From the NCBI RefSeq assembly GCF_001551835.1, contig NZ_LODL01000019.1, positions 516,655 to 580,654 of the forward strand: 64,000 nt of DNA, read 5' to 3'. Shown here one piece after another: positions 36,133 to 44,533 of this stretch. The position numbers and the translations under genes are program-made. Below the pieces are notes generated by a model that was not told where the DNA came from, searched no databases, and saw only the letters and a program-made list of their open reading frames with translations. Positions within the stretch are counted from its first letter, which is position 1; each line of letters begins with the position of its first letter. This DNA is from Dechloromonas denitrificans (GTDB taxonomy: Bacteria; Pseudomonadota; Gammaproteobacteria; Burkholderiales; Rhodocyclaceae).

Positions 36133-36882
36133 ATGACCGCAACGCCAATGCGACAGTTCGCCCTGCAAGGGGCGGCTGTCATCCTCGTTTTGTCCCTCGC
36201 CTGGCCCTATTTCGGCCTCAATGCCGAAGCGCTGCCCTGGTTGCCGACCAGCCTCGCCATCGGCGGCGTCGCCTTCATTTTCGCCACATTGTCCCGCCAA
36301 CCCTGGTGGTGGCGCGCCATCCACGCCGGCTTCATGCCGCTGGTCTGGTTCACGCACAGCCAGCAGATCGATCCCGGCTGGTTCCTGCTCGCCTTCGTGC
36401 TGCTGCTGCTCGTCTACCGCGGCGCCCTCAGCGGCCAGGTGCCGCTTTACCTGTCCAACAAGCAGACCGTCGCCGCGCTGGCCGAACTGCTCGCCGAACG
36501 CGGCCCGAGCCGCTTCCTCGATCTTGGTGCCGGCGTTGGCAGCACCACGGTGCCGCTCGCCGACCTGCTGCCGGACAGCCACTTCACCGGTTATGAAAAT
36601 GCTCCGCTGACCTGGCTGGTCGGCCTCCTGCTCAGTGTCGGCCGGCCCAATATCCGCTGGCGCTGGGACGATCTCTGGCAAGCCAAGCTCGGCGATTACG
36701 ACGTCGTCTATGCCTTCCTGTCGCCAGTGCCAATGCCCAAGCTATGGGCAAAGGCACAAAGCGAAATGCAGCCCGGCAGCCTGTTCATCAGCAACAGCTT
36801 TCCGGTCCCCGGGCTGAGCCCCAGCCGCATCATCGACGTGGACTGCACGCCGCCCCGTCCGCTCTACTGCTACCAGCTCTGA
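36133..36882 (+). CDS. Membrane-anchored class I SAM methyltransferase-like protein
   Basis: A 249-residue protein. About three hydrophobic helices lie within residues 8-105 (for example PGWFLLAFVLLLLVYRGAL). A Rossmann methyltransferase-like domain follows, with motif I FLDLGAGVGSTTVPLADLL (about 132-150) and the acidic FTGYENAPLTW after it. Substrate unknown. The stop is 4 bp before the sensor-kinase GTG, so the two are probably co-translated; this context suggests a link to signalling or envelope modification. Confidence 0.75.
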   Translation: MTATPMRQFALQGAAVILVLSLAWPYFGLNAEALPWLPTSLAIGGVAFIFATLSRQPWWWRAIHAGFMPLVWFTHSQQIDPGWFLLAFVLLLLVYRGALSGQVPLYLSNKQTVAALAELLAERGPSRFLDLGAGVGSTTVPLADLLPDSHFTGYENAPLTWLVGLLLSVGRPNIRWRWDDLWQAKLGDYDVVYAFLSPVPMPKLWAKAQSEMQPGSLFISNSFPVPGLSPSRIIDVDCTPPRPLYCYQL

Positions 36883-36886
36883 CCCC

Positions 36887-38977
36887 GTGCTCAAGCGCAA
36901 GCCGGAAACCCTCGCCCTCTTCGTCGCACTGATCGGCACGCTGACCATCCTGATGGTCTTCCTGACCGACTTGCTGGTCGCCCGGCATCGCGACATCGAG
37001 GCCGGCGAGCGGCGTCTGCAGCACTTCGGCATCATGATGGCGGAACATACCGCCCGTTCCTTCGAAGCCATCGACGTGCTGCTGCGCGAGATGGCCACCG
37101 ACCTGTCGCACAACCGGCGCAATTGGGAAAAATGGGAAGCCAGCCAGGGCTGGGAATACGTCGCCCAGCGCCACTCGCGCGCCATGCCGCAACTGCGCGA
37201 CCTGATCATTTTCGACCGCTACGGCAACCAGCGTTTCATTTCGACCTATTTCCCGCCGCCGCACATCAACGTCAAGGACCGCCCCTACTTCATTGCTCTC
37301 GAAAACGGTGCCGAAGCCGCCAGCTACGGCCCCTACATCGGGCGCAACTCGGGGCGCTACAGCTATGCCATCGGCCGCCGCATCAACGGCGAGGGCGGCG
37401 CCTTTGTCGGGGTCGCCTTCGCTGCCGTCGAACCGGCCTTCCTGCAAGACTTCTGCTGGTCGAACCGGCTCTCCGACGATTTCGAATCGGTCCTGATCAA
37501 TGCGCGCGGCCAGATTGTCGCCTCCTGCCGGCCGACCGATCTCAGCCGCCAGTCGCCGGTCCTCGGCGCGCAAGCCGCCGATATTTTGTTCGACGGCCAA
37601 TTGCGCGGCGTCGTCCCGGAAACCGGACTGGCCAGCGGCAAGAACATGCGGGTCTCGGTCTCCCCGGTACCCGGCTTTGCCGACCTGCGTATCCTGACCG
37701 CCATCCCGGAAGCGACCCTGCTCGCCAGTTGGCGCAGCCGGCTGATCGAACTCGGCACCCTCGCCCTGCTCGTCACCGCCGTGCTGCTCGTCGGCGGCCT
37801 GCTGGTTCGCCGCCAGGTGCGCGAAATGGCCGCCCTGACCGCCGAACTGGAAGCCGGCCACGAGTTGCTCGAACAGCGCGTCCAGTCGGCAACGCAGGAA
37901 CTGGCCGGGCGCAAGGATGCCGCCGAGCGGGCCAACAAGGCAAAGAGCCGCTTTCTCGCTGCCGCCAGCCATGACTTGCGCCAGCCGCTGCACGCCCTGT
38001 CGCTGTTTGCCGCCGACCTGCAACGGCAGATCCGCAGCGGCACGGCCAACAACCTGCCGCGTCTGGCCGAACAGATCTCGACCTCGACCAGCATTCTCGG
38101 CGAACTGCTCGATTCGCTGCTCGATATCTCCCGGCTCGATGTCGTCGGCGTCAAACCGGAAATCCGCAATTTCCCGCTCGGTCCGCTCTTTGAACGCCTG
38201 GCCAATTCGGGCCGGCGCTCAGCCGCCGACCGCAACCTCAGCCTGCGCTTCCGGCCGACCAATCTGTGGCTGGAGTCGGACCCGGTGATGATCGAGCGGA
38301 TCATCGCCAATCTGCTCTCCAATGCCCTGCGCTACACCCCGCCGGCCGGCCGGGTGCTGGTTGCCGCCCGCAAGCGCGGCGACGAAGTGCTGATCGAAAT
38401 CCGCGACAGTGGCATGGGTATCGCCCCCGAACACCAGGCAGCAATCTTTGCCGAGTTCTACCAGGTCGGCAATGCGGCACGCGAGCACACCAAGGGCCTC
38501 GGCCTCGGTCTTTCCATCGTCGACCGCTTGGCCCGCGCCCTCGACGTCAGCATCGACCTGCACTCTCAGGTCGGCCGCGGCACGACTTTCGCGCTGCATG
38601 TCCGGGCTGGCAAGGCGCCGCAATGGCAGCCGCCGGAACAGCAACTGCTGGCCGCCGGCCGGATCTTCTGCATCGGCACCTCGGACGCCGTGCAACAGTG
38701 CATCAAGCTGGCGGAAAGCTGGCACTACAACGTCAGTCATGATGATGGCAACAGCGAGCAAATGCTGCCGCCGCAGACGCTGATCATTACCGAGATCGAT
38801 CTGGCACCCACCGTCAGCCGCCAACTGCCGGCCAATTCACCGCTGATCGTACTGGTCGGCCCCGATCACCCGCCCTTGCCGAACGGGGCCCACGCCCTGC
38901 CGCTACCGGTTCGCCCGGCCAAGCTGCGGGCCTTGATCAACCAGCTTCAGAAAACGTTTTCGAAGTCGATGCCGTAA
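36887..38977 (+). CDS. Cache-domain sensor histidine kinase with degenerate receiver-like C-terminus
   Basis: A 696-residue inner-membrane kinase starting at GTG. TM1 is 9-31, a periplasmic Cache domain covers about 40-280 and TM2 about 287-306. A coiled coil leads to HisKA with the H-box SHDLRQPLHAL (H362), then HATPase_c with NLLSNALRYTP, DSGMGIAP and GLGLGLSI. The last ~110 residues (585-690) look like a receiver domain lacking the phospho-acceptor: the usual Asp is E636 (LIITEID) and the usual Lys is R676 (LPVRP). The 3' end overlaps the convergent response-regulator gene by 31 bases; that regulator is the likely partner. Ligand unknown. Confidence 0.87.
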   Translation: MLKRKPETLALFVALIGTLTILMVFLTDLLVARHRDIEAGERRLQHFGIMMAEHTARSFEAIDVLLREMATDLSHNRRNWEKWEASQGWEYVAQRHSRAMPQLRDLIIFDRYGNQRFISTYFPPPHINVKDRPYFIALENGAEAASYGPYIGRNSGRYSYAIGRRINGEGGAFVGVAFAAVEPAFLQDFCWSNRLSDDFESVLINARGQIVASCRPTDLSRQSPVLGAQAADILFDGQLRGVVPETGLASGKNMRVSVSPVPGFADLRILTAIPEATLLASWRSRLIELGTLALLVTAVLLVGGLLVRRQVREMAALTAELEAGHELLEQRVQSATQELAGRKDAAERANKAKSRFLAAASHDLRQPLHALSLFAADLQRQIRSGTANNLPRLAEQISTSTSILGELLDSLLDISRLDVVGVKPEIRNFPLGPLFERLANSGRRSAADRNLSLRFRPTNLWLESDPVMIERIIANLLSNALRYTPPAGRVLVAARKRGDEVLIEIRDSGMGIAPEHQAAIFAEFYQVGNAAREHTKGLGLGLSIVDRLARALDVSIDLHSQVGRGTTFALHVRAGKAPQWQPPEQQLLAAGRIFCIGTSDAVQQCIKLAESWHYNVSHDDGNSEQMLPPQTLIITEIDLAPTVSRQLPANSPLIVLVGPDHPPLPNGAHALPLPVRPAKLRALINQLQKTFSKSMP

Positions 38978-39609
38978 CGGGCCACGGCGACCAGCGCCTG
39001 GGTCCGGCTAGTGACGCCGAGCGCCTTGAAGACGGCGGTCGCGTGGATCTTCACGGTACCTTCGGAAAGGTCGAGCTGATCGGCGATATCGCGGTTCGAC
39101 AAGCCCCGCACCATCAGGCACAGGACCTGCGCCTGACGGTCGGTCAGACCGACTTCATCGGGCCGGACGCTGACCTTGGTCGGCGGCACCGGCGTCGCGT
39201 CGTCGAGGCGGGCGCCATTCTGGCCGCTCGGCCGGAAGATGTTGCCGGCCAGCACCTCGCGCACGGCACTCAATAGCGCCTCGCCGGAAAATGCCTTTGG
39301 AATGAAACCCGAGGCGCCCAGATTCAAGACCCGGGTAATGGTCGGCGTATCGTCGAAAGCCGAAACAACGGCGACCGGCATCGCCGGATAACGGCGACGC
39401 AGGATGTCGAGACCGGCAAAGCCGTCAATTCCGGGCAAGGCGAGATCGAGCAGGACGAGGTCGAACTCCTCCTCGTTATCGAGCACGGTCAGCGCCGATT
39501 CGAAATCGGCCGCCTCAAAAACAGTTGCCCCCTCTTCGATCTGGCCCAGCAAACGGACCAGCCCTTCGCGCACCAGCGCGTGATCTTCCACCACCAGCAA
39601 CTTAAGCAT
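38947..39609 (-). CDS. NarL/LuxR-family response regulator
   Basis: A 220-residue two-domain regulator. The receiver domain (1-120) has acidic pocket VVEDH, phospho-acceptor D55 (LVLLDLALPG) and FIPKAF with the conserved lysine. The C-terminal LuxR helix-turn-helix (about 153-210) reads LTDRQAQVLCLMVRGLSNRD then IADQLDLSEGTVKIHATAVF. It is convergent and overlaps the Cache sensor kinase, its probable partner. It is divergent from the phaM-like gene across an 87-bp gap with a perfect inverted repeat that could be its operator. Confidence 0.93.
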   Translation of the reverse strand: MLKLLVVEDHALVREGLVRLLGQIEEGATVFEAADFESALTVLDNEEEFDLVLLDLALPGIDGFAGLDILRRRYPAMPVAVVSAFDDTPTITRVLNLGASGFIPKAFSGEALLSAVREVLAGNIFRPSGQNGARLDDATPVPPTKVSVRPDEVGLTDRQAQVLCLMVRGLSNRDIADQLDLSEGTVKIHATAVFKALGVTSRTQALVAVARYGIDFENVF

Positions 39610-39645
39610 TTTTCCCCCTTATCAACCGGGCGCTAATTTAGCATT

Positions 39646-39681
39646 TTGTATTACGAAGTGGTTTAAGATGATGTAATACAA
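39646..39681. promoter_or_regulatory. Perfect inverted repeat between the response regulator and phaM-like genes
   Basis: TTGTATTAC (39646-39654) and GTAATACAA (39673-39681) are perfect 9-bp inverted arms with an 18-bp spacer in a divergent 87-bp gap. The region is AT-richer than its surroundings. It looks like an operator for a dimeric regulator or paired sites, and it overlaps any promoter for phaM. Confidence 0.5.
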
Positions 39682-39696
39682 CCGGAGGAGCGAGAC

Positions 39697-40188
39697 ATGT
39701 CGAACCAACAAGCAAACGACCCGCTGAACTTCATGCGCAACATGTGGGGCAACATGGGATTCTCACTGCCCGGCATGGTTGCCCCGACCTTCGACCTCGA
39801 TGAACTCGACAAGCGCATCAAGGACATGAAGGCTGTCGAAGGCTGGCTGCGGATGAACCTGTCGATGTTGCAGATGACCATTCAGAGTCTGGAAATGCAG
39901 CGCACCACGGTTTCCGCCGTACAGACCATGACCAAGATGGCGACCGACACCGCCAAGTCGATGGCGGCCGGTTCGGACGAAACCACGGCACCGCCCCAGC
40001 CGGATTTTCTCAATGCTGCGGTCGACCCCGAAAAAACGGCATTTTCCGAAGCCGCGATGTGGCCCTGGCAGATGATGCAGCAGATGCGCGAACAGCTGCA
40101 GCACTCGGCTGAAGCCGCTGCCGCCGCGGTCAATGAGGCGGTCGAAACGCCGCCCGAAAAACCGGCCAGCCGGCGCGCCAAGAAGTAA
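39697..40188 (+). CDS. phaM: PhaM-like polyhydroxyalkanoate granule protein
   Basis: A 163-residue protein. The N-terminal part PLNFMRNMWGNMGFSLPGM and LDELDKRIKDMKAVEGWLRM, with SMLQMTIQSLEMQRT, match PhaM of Cupriavidus. PhaM activates PHB synthase PhaC1 and tethers granules to the nucleoid. The C-terminus is Ala/Glu-rich and ends in a basic tail (PASRRAKK) that in PhaM binds DNA; here that tail is shorter than the long Lys/Pro/Ala tail of the Cupriavidus protein. A strong GGAGGAG ribosome binding site precedes it. Its stop directly abuts the stop of the convergent AEC transporter gene. Confidence 0.82.
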   Translation: MSNQQANDPLNFMRNMWGNMGFSLPGMVAPTFDLDELDKRIKDMKAVEGWLRMNLSMLQMTIQSLEMQRTTVSAVQTMTKMATDTAKSMAAGSDETTAPPQPDFLNAAVDPEKTAFSEAAMWPWQMMQQMREQLQHSAEAAAAAVNEAVETPPEKPASRRAKK

Positions 40189-41085
40189 TCAGCGCAGCAG
40201 CCACGCTGCCCAGAGCGGCAGCGTCAGCATCGAGCCGAGCGTCGTCGCCGAGATCAGCCAGGCGACGCTACGCCCGTCGCCGCCCATGCGCATGGCCAGA
40301 ATGTAAGCCGAGGACGCCGTCGGCAAGGCGGCAAACAGCACCACCACCTGGTAGTTCAAGCCCTGCAGGCCGAGCAGTCGGCCGGTCACGGCGGCAATCA
40401 GCGGCAGCGCGAGCAGCTTGACCGTCACCAGCCACAGCGAAACGCCGCGCACGCCCGGCGTGTTTTCCAAACGCAAAGCGGCACCGACCGTGATCAGGCC
40501 GAGCGCGATCGACGCATCGGCCAGCCGGCCGAGAAACGCCTGCAGTGGCGCCGGCGGCACGAAACCGGCGAGATTCAGCAGGAAACCGGCCGCCGTTCCC
40601 CAGATCAGCGGATTGCGCGCCACTTCCCGCCACAGCCCGACCTCGCCGTGCCGCGCCAGCATCCACACCGACACCAGATTGGCCACCGGCACCGCGGCGC
40701 CGACGATCAGCCCCATCGTCGCAATGCCCGGCGAACCGAACAACATGCCGGCCACCGCCAGCGCAATATACGAGTTGAAGCGATAGGCGCACTGGAAGAC
40801 CGAGGCAAAGGTCAGCGGCGGCAGGCGCACGAACATTTTCGGTAGCAGCCCGAGCAGCATGCCACCGGCCATCGCGGCCAGCGCCGTACCGAGCAAAGGC
40901 AGGGCGGCCCCCAGATCGAGCCGGGTTTTGACGATGGCATTGATCAGCAGGGCCGGAAACAGGATGAAATAGACCAGTTTCTCGACCCCGCTCCAGAAAT
41001 GATCGCCGAGATGCATCCAGCGCCGGATGGCGGCGCCGAGTAGGATCAGGGCAAAGTCGGGGAGCAGCAGCAGGGCGGTATTCAT
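40189..41085 (-). CDS. AEC-family permease
   Basis: A 298-residue membrane protein with about ten hydrophobic helices of the auxin efflux carrier family (PF03547), for instance VYFILFPALLINAIVKTRL near the N-terminus and LPTASSAYILAMRMGGD near the C-terminus. Bacterial members export or import malonate, malate and other organic acids. The substrate cannot be deduced. It is divergent from nfeD and converges directly on the phaM-like gene. Confidence 0.87.
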   Translation of the reverse strand: MNTALLLLPDFALILLGAAIRRWMHLGDHFWSGVEKLVYFILFPALLINAIVKTRLDLGAALPLLGTALAAMAGGMLLGLLPKMFVRLPPLTFASVFQCAYRFNSYIALAVAGMLFGSPGIATMGLIVGAAVPVANLVSVWMLARHGEVGLWREVARNPLIWGTAAGFLLNLAGFVPPAPLQAFLGRLADASIALGLITVGAALRLENTPGVRGVSLWLVTVKLLALPLIAAVTGRLLGLQGLNYQVVVLFAALPTASSAYILAMRMGGDGRSVAWLISATTLGSMLTLPLWAAWLLR

Positions 41086-41191
41086 CGGCGCATTTTAGAG
41101 GCTGCGCCGCCGGCGCCCAACTGTGGATCACCGCAAGCGGCTTGACCGCCCCCGGCAAACCGCCAATACTCGCCGCAACAGGGAGAATGAC

Positions 41192-41635
41192 ATGCAACTT
41201 GAATGGTGGGTGTGGATCGTTGGCGGCATCGTGCTGATTCTGGCCGAACTGGCGATCCCGTCGTTTTTCACAATCTGGTTCGGGCTCGGCGCCCTGCTCG
41301 TCGGCCTGCTCGTATTGAGCATGCCGGACCTGTCGCTGACCGCCCAACTGGCGACCTGGACACTGGCCTCGTTGGCCATGGTCGTACTCTGGTTCCGCGT
41401 CTTCAAGCAAAGCTTCCACAAGACCCGGATCGGCATGGCCGACGGTGAAGTGATCGGCGAGATTGGCCTGCTGGTCAGTGCCGTGGCCCCCTTCGAACGC
41501 GGCAAGGTGCGCTTTCAGCGGCCGGTACTCGGCTCGGAAGAATGGGTTTGCCTGGCCGATACGGCAATTGCCGCCGGCGAACGGGTCAAGGTGGTGGCGG
41601 TAGAAGGCAGTTTTCTCAAAGTCAGCAAGGCTTAA
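41192..41635 (+). CDS. NfeD-family membrane protein
   Basis: A 147-residue protein with an N-terminal membrane domain (about 5-75, three or four helices: WWVWIVGGIVLILAELAIP, FTIWFGLGALLVGLLVL) and a C-terminal OB-fold soluble domain (about 90-147). Short NfeD proteins act with SPFH/stomatin partners in membrane quality control and microdomains, and the partner gene lies 12 bp downstream. The start MQLEWWVW is set by a GGGAG ribosome binding site and the family N-terminus. Confidence 0.9.
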   Translation: MQLEWWVWIVGGIVLILAELAIPSFFTIWFGLGALLVGLLVLSMPDLSLTAQLATWTLASLAMVVLWFRVFKQSFHKTRIGMADGEVIGEIGLLVSAVAPFERGKVRFQRPVLGSEEWVCLADTAIAAGERVKVVAVEGSFLKVSKA

Positions 41636-41647
41636 AAAGGTATACAC

Positions 41648-42508
41648 ATGGAAATCAGCGCAGGATTCATCGTTGTTCTGGCCATTCTGGTCTTCGTCGC
41701 GGTCACCATCGCCAAGGGCGTGCGCATCGTGCCGCAGGGCGAGGAATGGATCGTCGAGCGGCTCGGCAAGTATCACGGCACGCTGAAGCCCGGCCTCAAC
41801 ATCGTCATCCCCTACCTCGACCGCATCGCTTACCAACTGATCACCAAGGACATCATCCTCGACGTCCAGGAACAGGAAGTGATCACCCGCGACAATGCGG
41901 TGATCCTGACCAACGCCATCGCCTTCATCAAGGTCACCGACCCGGTCAAGGCGGTTTATGGCGTCACCGACTTCTCCGAGGCGATCCGCAACCTGATCAT
42001 GACCACGCTGCGCTCCATCGTCGGCGAGATGGAACTCGACGAAGCGCTCTCCTCACGCGACAAGATCAAGGCCCGGCTGCGCGAAAGCATTGCCGACGAG
42101 GCGGTGGACTGGGGCCTGACCGTGAAATCGGTCGAGATCCAGGACATCAAGCCGTCGGAGTCGATGCAGAAGGCGATGGAAATGCAGGCCGCCGCCGAAC
42201 GCGAACGGAAAGCCGTCGTCACCCGCTCGGAAGGCGCCAAGCAGTCAGCCATTCTCGAAGCCGAAGCACGGCTCGAATCGGCCAAGCGCGACGCCAACGC
42301 CCAGGTCATGCTGGCCGAAGCCTCGGCCGAGGCCATCCGCCGCATCACGGCAGCAATCGGCGACCAGACCGGGCCGATGTCCTACATGCTCGGCGAAAAA
42401 TACATTACGGCGCTGGAGCGGATGGGCGAGAAGGACAACGCCAAAGTCGTCGTCCTGCCGGCCGATTTGCAGGAGGCAGTTCGGGGCTTGTTCGGGCGAA
42501 AAGGATAA
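41648..42508 (+). CDS. SPFH-domain protein (stomatin/QmcA-like)
   Basis: A 286-residue protein. An N-terminal hairpin or transmembrane segment (about 5-24) precedes the SPFH domain (about 25-190: RIVPQGEEWIVERLGKYHG, DNAVILTNAIAFIKVTDPV) and a coiled-coil rich in Ala/Glu/Arg (about 180-235). It ends VRGLFGRKG. It forms large membrane assemblies that regulate FtsH-type proteases or membrane order, with NfeD encoded just upstream. Confidence 0.92.
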   Translation: MEISAGFIVVLAILVFVAVTIAKGVRIVPQGEEWIVERLGKYHGTLKPGLNIVIPYLDRIAYQLITKDIILDVQEQEVITRDNAVILTNAIAFIKVTDPVKAVYGVTDFSEAIRNLIMTTLRSIVGEMELDEALSSRDKIKARLRESIADEAVDWGLTVKSVEIQDIKPSESMQKAMEMQAAAERERKAVVTRSEGAKQSAILEAEARLESAKRDANAQVMLAEASAEAIRRITAAIGDQTGPMSYMLGEKYITALERMGEKDNAKVVVLPADLQEAVRGLFGRKG

Positions 42509-42865
42509 GACTAAAGGGTTGTTGCGAGAAAGAGTGCGTTGCAGGCGGTCAACCGATATCACCTGCATCGTGCCCTAAGCGGGATTTCACCGAGTGATGA
42601 TGTAGATGAATCCCAGAAGTGACAGAACGAGTGAAAACTTCGTCAGTTCCACTACTGTTCGTCGGATATAGGCGCTTTTCCCTTCACTTGCCTTGTAGGC
42701 GAAAAATAACGCTCCAAACCAAACTACAGTGAAGGCGATTTGGGCCAAAAAAAGCACTTGTGGGGTCCGTTCAAAGTTGGACGCAACAAATCATATAGCA
42801 TATTTTCTACCCCCTGGCCGAACACGTACACACTAAAGCCATCCACACGACATACCCCCCTGCAC
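42509..42865. other. 357-bp gap, AT-richer than its surroundings
   Basis: No recognisable gene family lies between the SPFH gene and the caiB-like gene. The base composition is visibly less GC-rich than the flanking genes. It contains one possible small membrane ORF on the minus strand (42587-42757) and no terminator, tRNA or repeat that I can identify. It could be a relic of a lost or transferred gene. Confidence 0.5.
42587..42757 (-). CDS. Possible small two-helix membrane protein or gene remnant
   Basis: A 56-codon frame starting at GTG encodes two hydrophobic segments, VLFLAQIAFTVVWFGALFFA and FSLVLSLLGFIYIIT, separated by a basic loop (KASEGKSAYIRRT). That is a typical small inner-membrane protein layout. 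The frame stays open 11 codons further upstream but without a better start, and no clear ribosome binding site is present. It may therefore be the 3' end of a degraded gene. Local composition is lower in GC than its neighbours. Confidence 0.35.
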   Translation of the reverse strand: MLFLAQIAFTVVWFGALFFAYKASEGKSAYIRRTVVELTKFSLVLSLLGFIYIITR

Positions 42866-44023
42866 TCAACCGAGCGCACCGCTTTGCTGCAACCGGCTGA
42901 TTTCTGCCGCGGAATAGCCCGCGGCGACCAGAATTGCCGCGTTGTGCTCGCCGGCCTTCGGCGCCGGCTGACGGACGGCAAACTGATAGTCGGACAGTTT
43001 CAGCGGCGGCGTGAACTGGGTCAGGCCTGCTTCGCGCAGCACCATGCCGCGGGCGGCGATCTGGGCGTTGTCGAGCGCTTCGTCGGGCGACAAAATCGGC
43101 GTTACGCAGCAGTCGACCGCAGCAAACAGGCTGGCCCAGTCATCCCGTGGGCGACTGGCGAACAGCGCGGCCATTTCGGTGCGCAGGCCGGCATCCCACT
43201 GGCGCTTGATCCATTCTGGACGTTCCAGCGCCTCGCAGCAGCTTTGCCAGAATTTGCCTTCGAGGGCGCCGACCGCCATGTGCTTGCCGTCGGCACAGCG
43301 GTAGGTGGCGTAACAGGGCAGGCCGCCGGAGAGCAGATCGGCGCCGCGTGGTGCCGGCTGGCCGGCATCGTTGAGGCGGAGCATGGCGAAATAGGTATGG
43401 GCGAGCACGCTGTCGGTCATTGAAACGTCGATATAACGGCCCTGCCCGCTACGCTGGGCCTCGACGACGGCGGCCAGGATGCCCATCACCCCGGTCAGCG
43501 CGCCGCCGAGCAGGTCGGCGATCTGGAAATTGGGGATGGCCGGCTTGCCGCCTTCCTCACCGATCTGTTCCAGCACGCCGGCGTAGCCGAGGTAGTTGAT
43601 GTCGTGGCCGGCCAGATCCTTGTACGGGCCGTCCTGCCCGTAACCGCTGATCGAGCAGTAGGCGATTTTCGGATTGAGCGCCGCCACCGTCGCGTAGCCG
43701 ATGCCCAGTTTGTCGACAACACCGGGCCGGAAGCTTTCGACGATGACATCGGCCTGCCGCGCCAGGCGCAGGAAGACTTCGACGCCTTCCGGCTTCTTCA
43801 GGTCGAGGACCAGGCCCTGCTTGTTGCGGTTGATCATCCGGAAATAGGCGCTGTCTTCGCCCTGACCGGTGCCCAGCGTGCGGGCGTAATCGCCGATCTG
43901 CGGATCTTCGATCTTGATCACCTCGGCGCCGAGGTCGGCCAGATGCAGGGTCGCCACCGGCCCCGGCAACAAGCGGGTCAGGTCAAGGACGCGGATGCCG
44001 GCCAGCGGCGCCGGTCGGCTCAT
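42866..44023 (-). CDS. CaiB/BaiF family, alpha-methylacyl-CoA racemase-like
   Basis: A 385-residue class III CoA-transferase fold protein. H140 (AGHDINYLG) and D170 (QIADLLGG) are 30 residues apart, the same spacing as the catalytic pair H126/D156 of mycobacterial MCR, and SFRPGVVDKLG is the AMACR signature. It should epimerise (2R)- and (2S)-methylacyl-CoA thioesters rather than transfer CoA. It is the last gene of the nine-gene CoA/ABC run and overlaps the preceding gene by 4 bases. Confidence 0.88.
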   Translation of the reverse strand: MSRPAPLAGIRVLDLTRLLPGPVATLHLADLGAEVIKIEDPQIGDYARTLGTGQGEDSAYFRMINRNKQGLVLDLKKPEGVEVFLRLARQADVIVESFRPGVVDKLGIGYATVAALNPKIAYCSISGYGQDGPYKDLAGHDINYLGYAGVLEQIGEEGGKPAIPNFQIADLLGGALTGVMGILAAVVEAQRSGQGRYIDVSMTDSVLAHTYFAMLRLNDAGQPAPRGADLLSGGLPCYATYRCADGKHMAVGALEGKFWQSCCEALERPEWIKRQWDAGLRTEMAALFASRPRDDWASLFAAVDCCVTPILSPDEALDNAQIAARGMVLREAGLTQFTPPLKLSDYQFAVRQPAPKAGEHNAAILVAAGYSAAEISRLQQSGALG

Positions 44024-44520
44024 TGTCCGCAAACGCCGAGCAGGTCGGCTTCGAGTTCGATTTCCATGTCTTTCTTCAACGCCCGGTCGATAAACATGCC
44101 GCGATAGAGGCGGCCGGCATTGGCCGCCTTGCGCGCATAGGGCGTTTCCCATTCGCTGACGCGCAGGCGGACGATGCCGATCTGCTCGTCACGTTCGGCG
44201 GCCTCCGGCCCGACACAGGGGTAGGCCAGGGCCTGGCGATTGAATTCGGCGCGGCTGTACTGCTCGATATTCTTGCCCGGCACGACGGGGCATTTGCCAA
44301 GGTGACGGCTGCGCACGTCGGTCGCCAGCACCTCGCCCTTCAGGTAGAAGACCGGGTCGGTCATCACCCAGCCGGCGCCCCCCTCTTCATAAACCACGCA
44401 GCGGCCGCTCTGCAACATTTCAGGCTCCTTGAACAACAGGCGGGCAGATGGGCGCAGCAGGGGTTCAACAGCCAAGGCGGGGGTCGCCAGCAGGGCCAGC
44501 GCAACAATCAGGATTCGCAT
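44020..44520 (-). CDS. Secreted protein of unknown function
   Basis: A 166-residue precursor with a signal peptide (MRILIVALALLATPALA, cleavage after 17). The mature protein has four cysteines (SGRCVVYEE, GKCPVVPG, YPCVGPE, GVCGQ) and no recognised domain. The stop overlaps the racemase start (ATGA) and the start is 13 bp after the PaaK-like gene, so it is embedded in the CoA operon. A periplasmic helper to uptake or an envelope role is inference. Confidence 0.75.
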   Translation of the reverse strand: MRILIVALALLATPALAVEPLLRPSARLLFKEPEMLQSGRCVVYEEGGAGWVMTDPVFYLKGEVLATDVRSRHLGKCPVVPGKNIEQYSRAEFNRQALAYPCVGPEAAERDEQIGIVRLRVSEWETPYARKAANAGRLYRGMFIDRALKKDMEIELEADLLGVCGQ

Positions 44521-44533
44521 GAAAAAAACCGGG

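Noticed and set aside
34786-36681. A 631-codon minus-strand frame opposite the fused oxidoreductase and methyltransferase genes
   Set aside because: It crosses two confirmed plus-strand genes and their junction, and the composition is that of a complementary frame.
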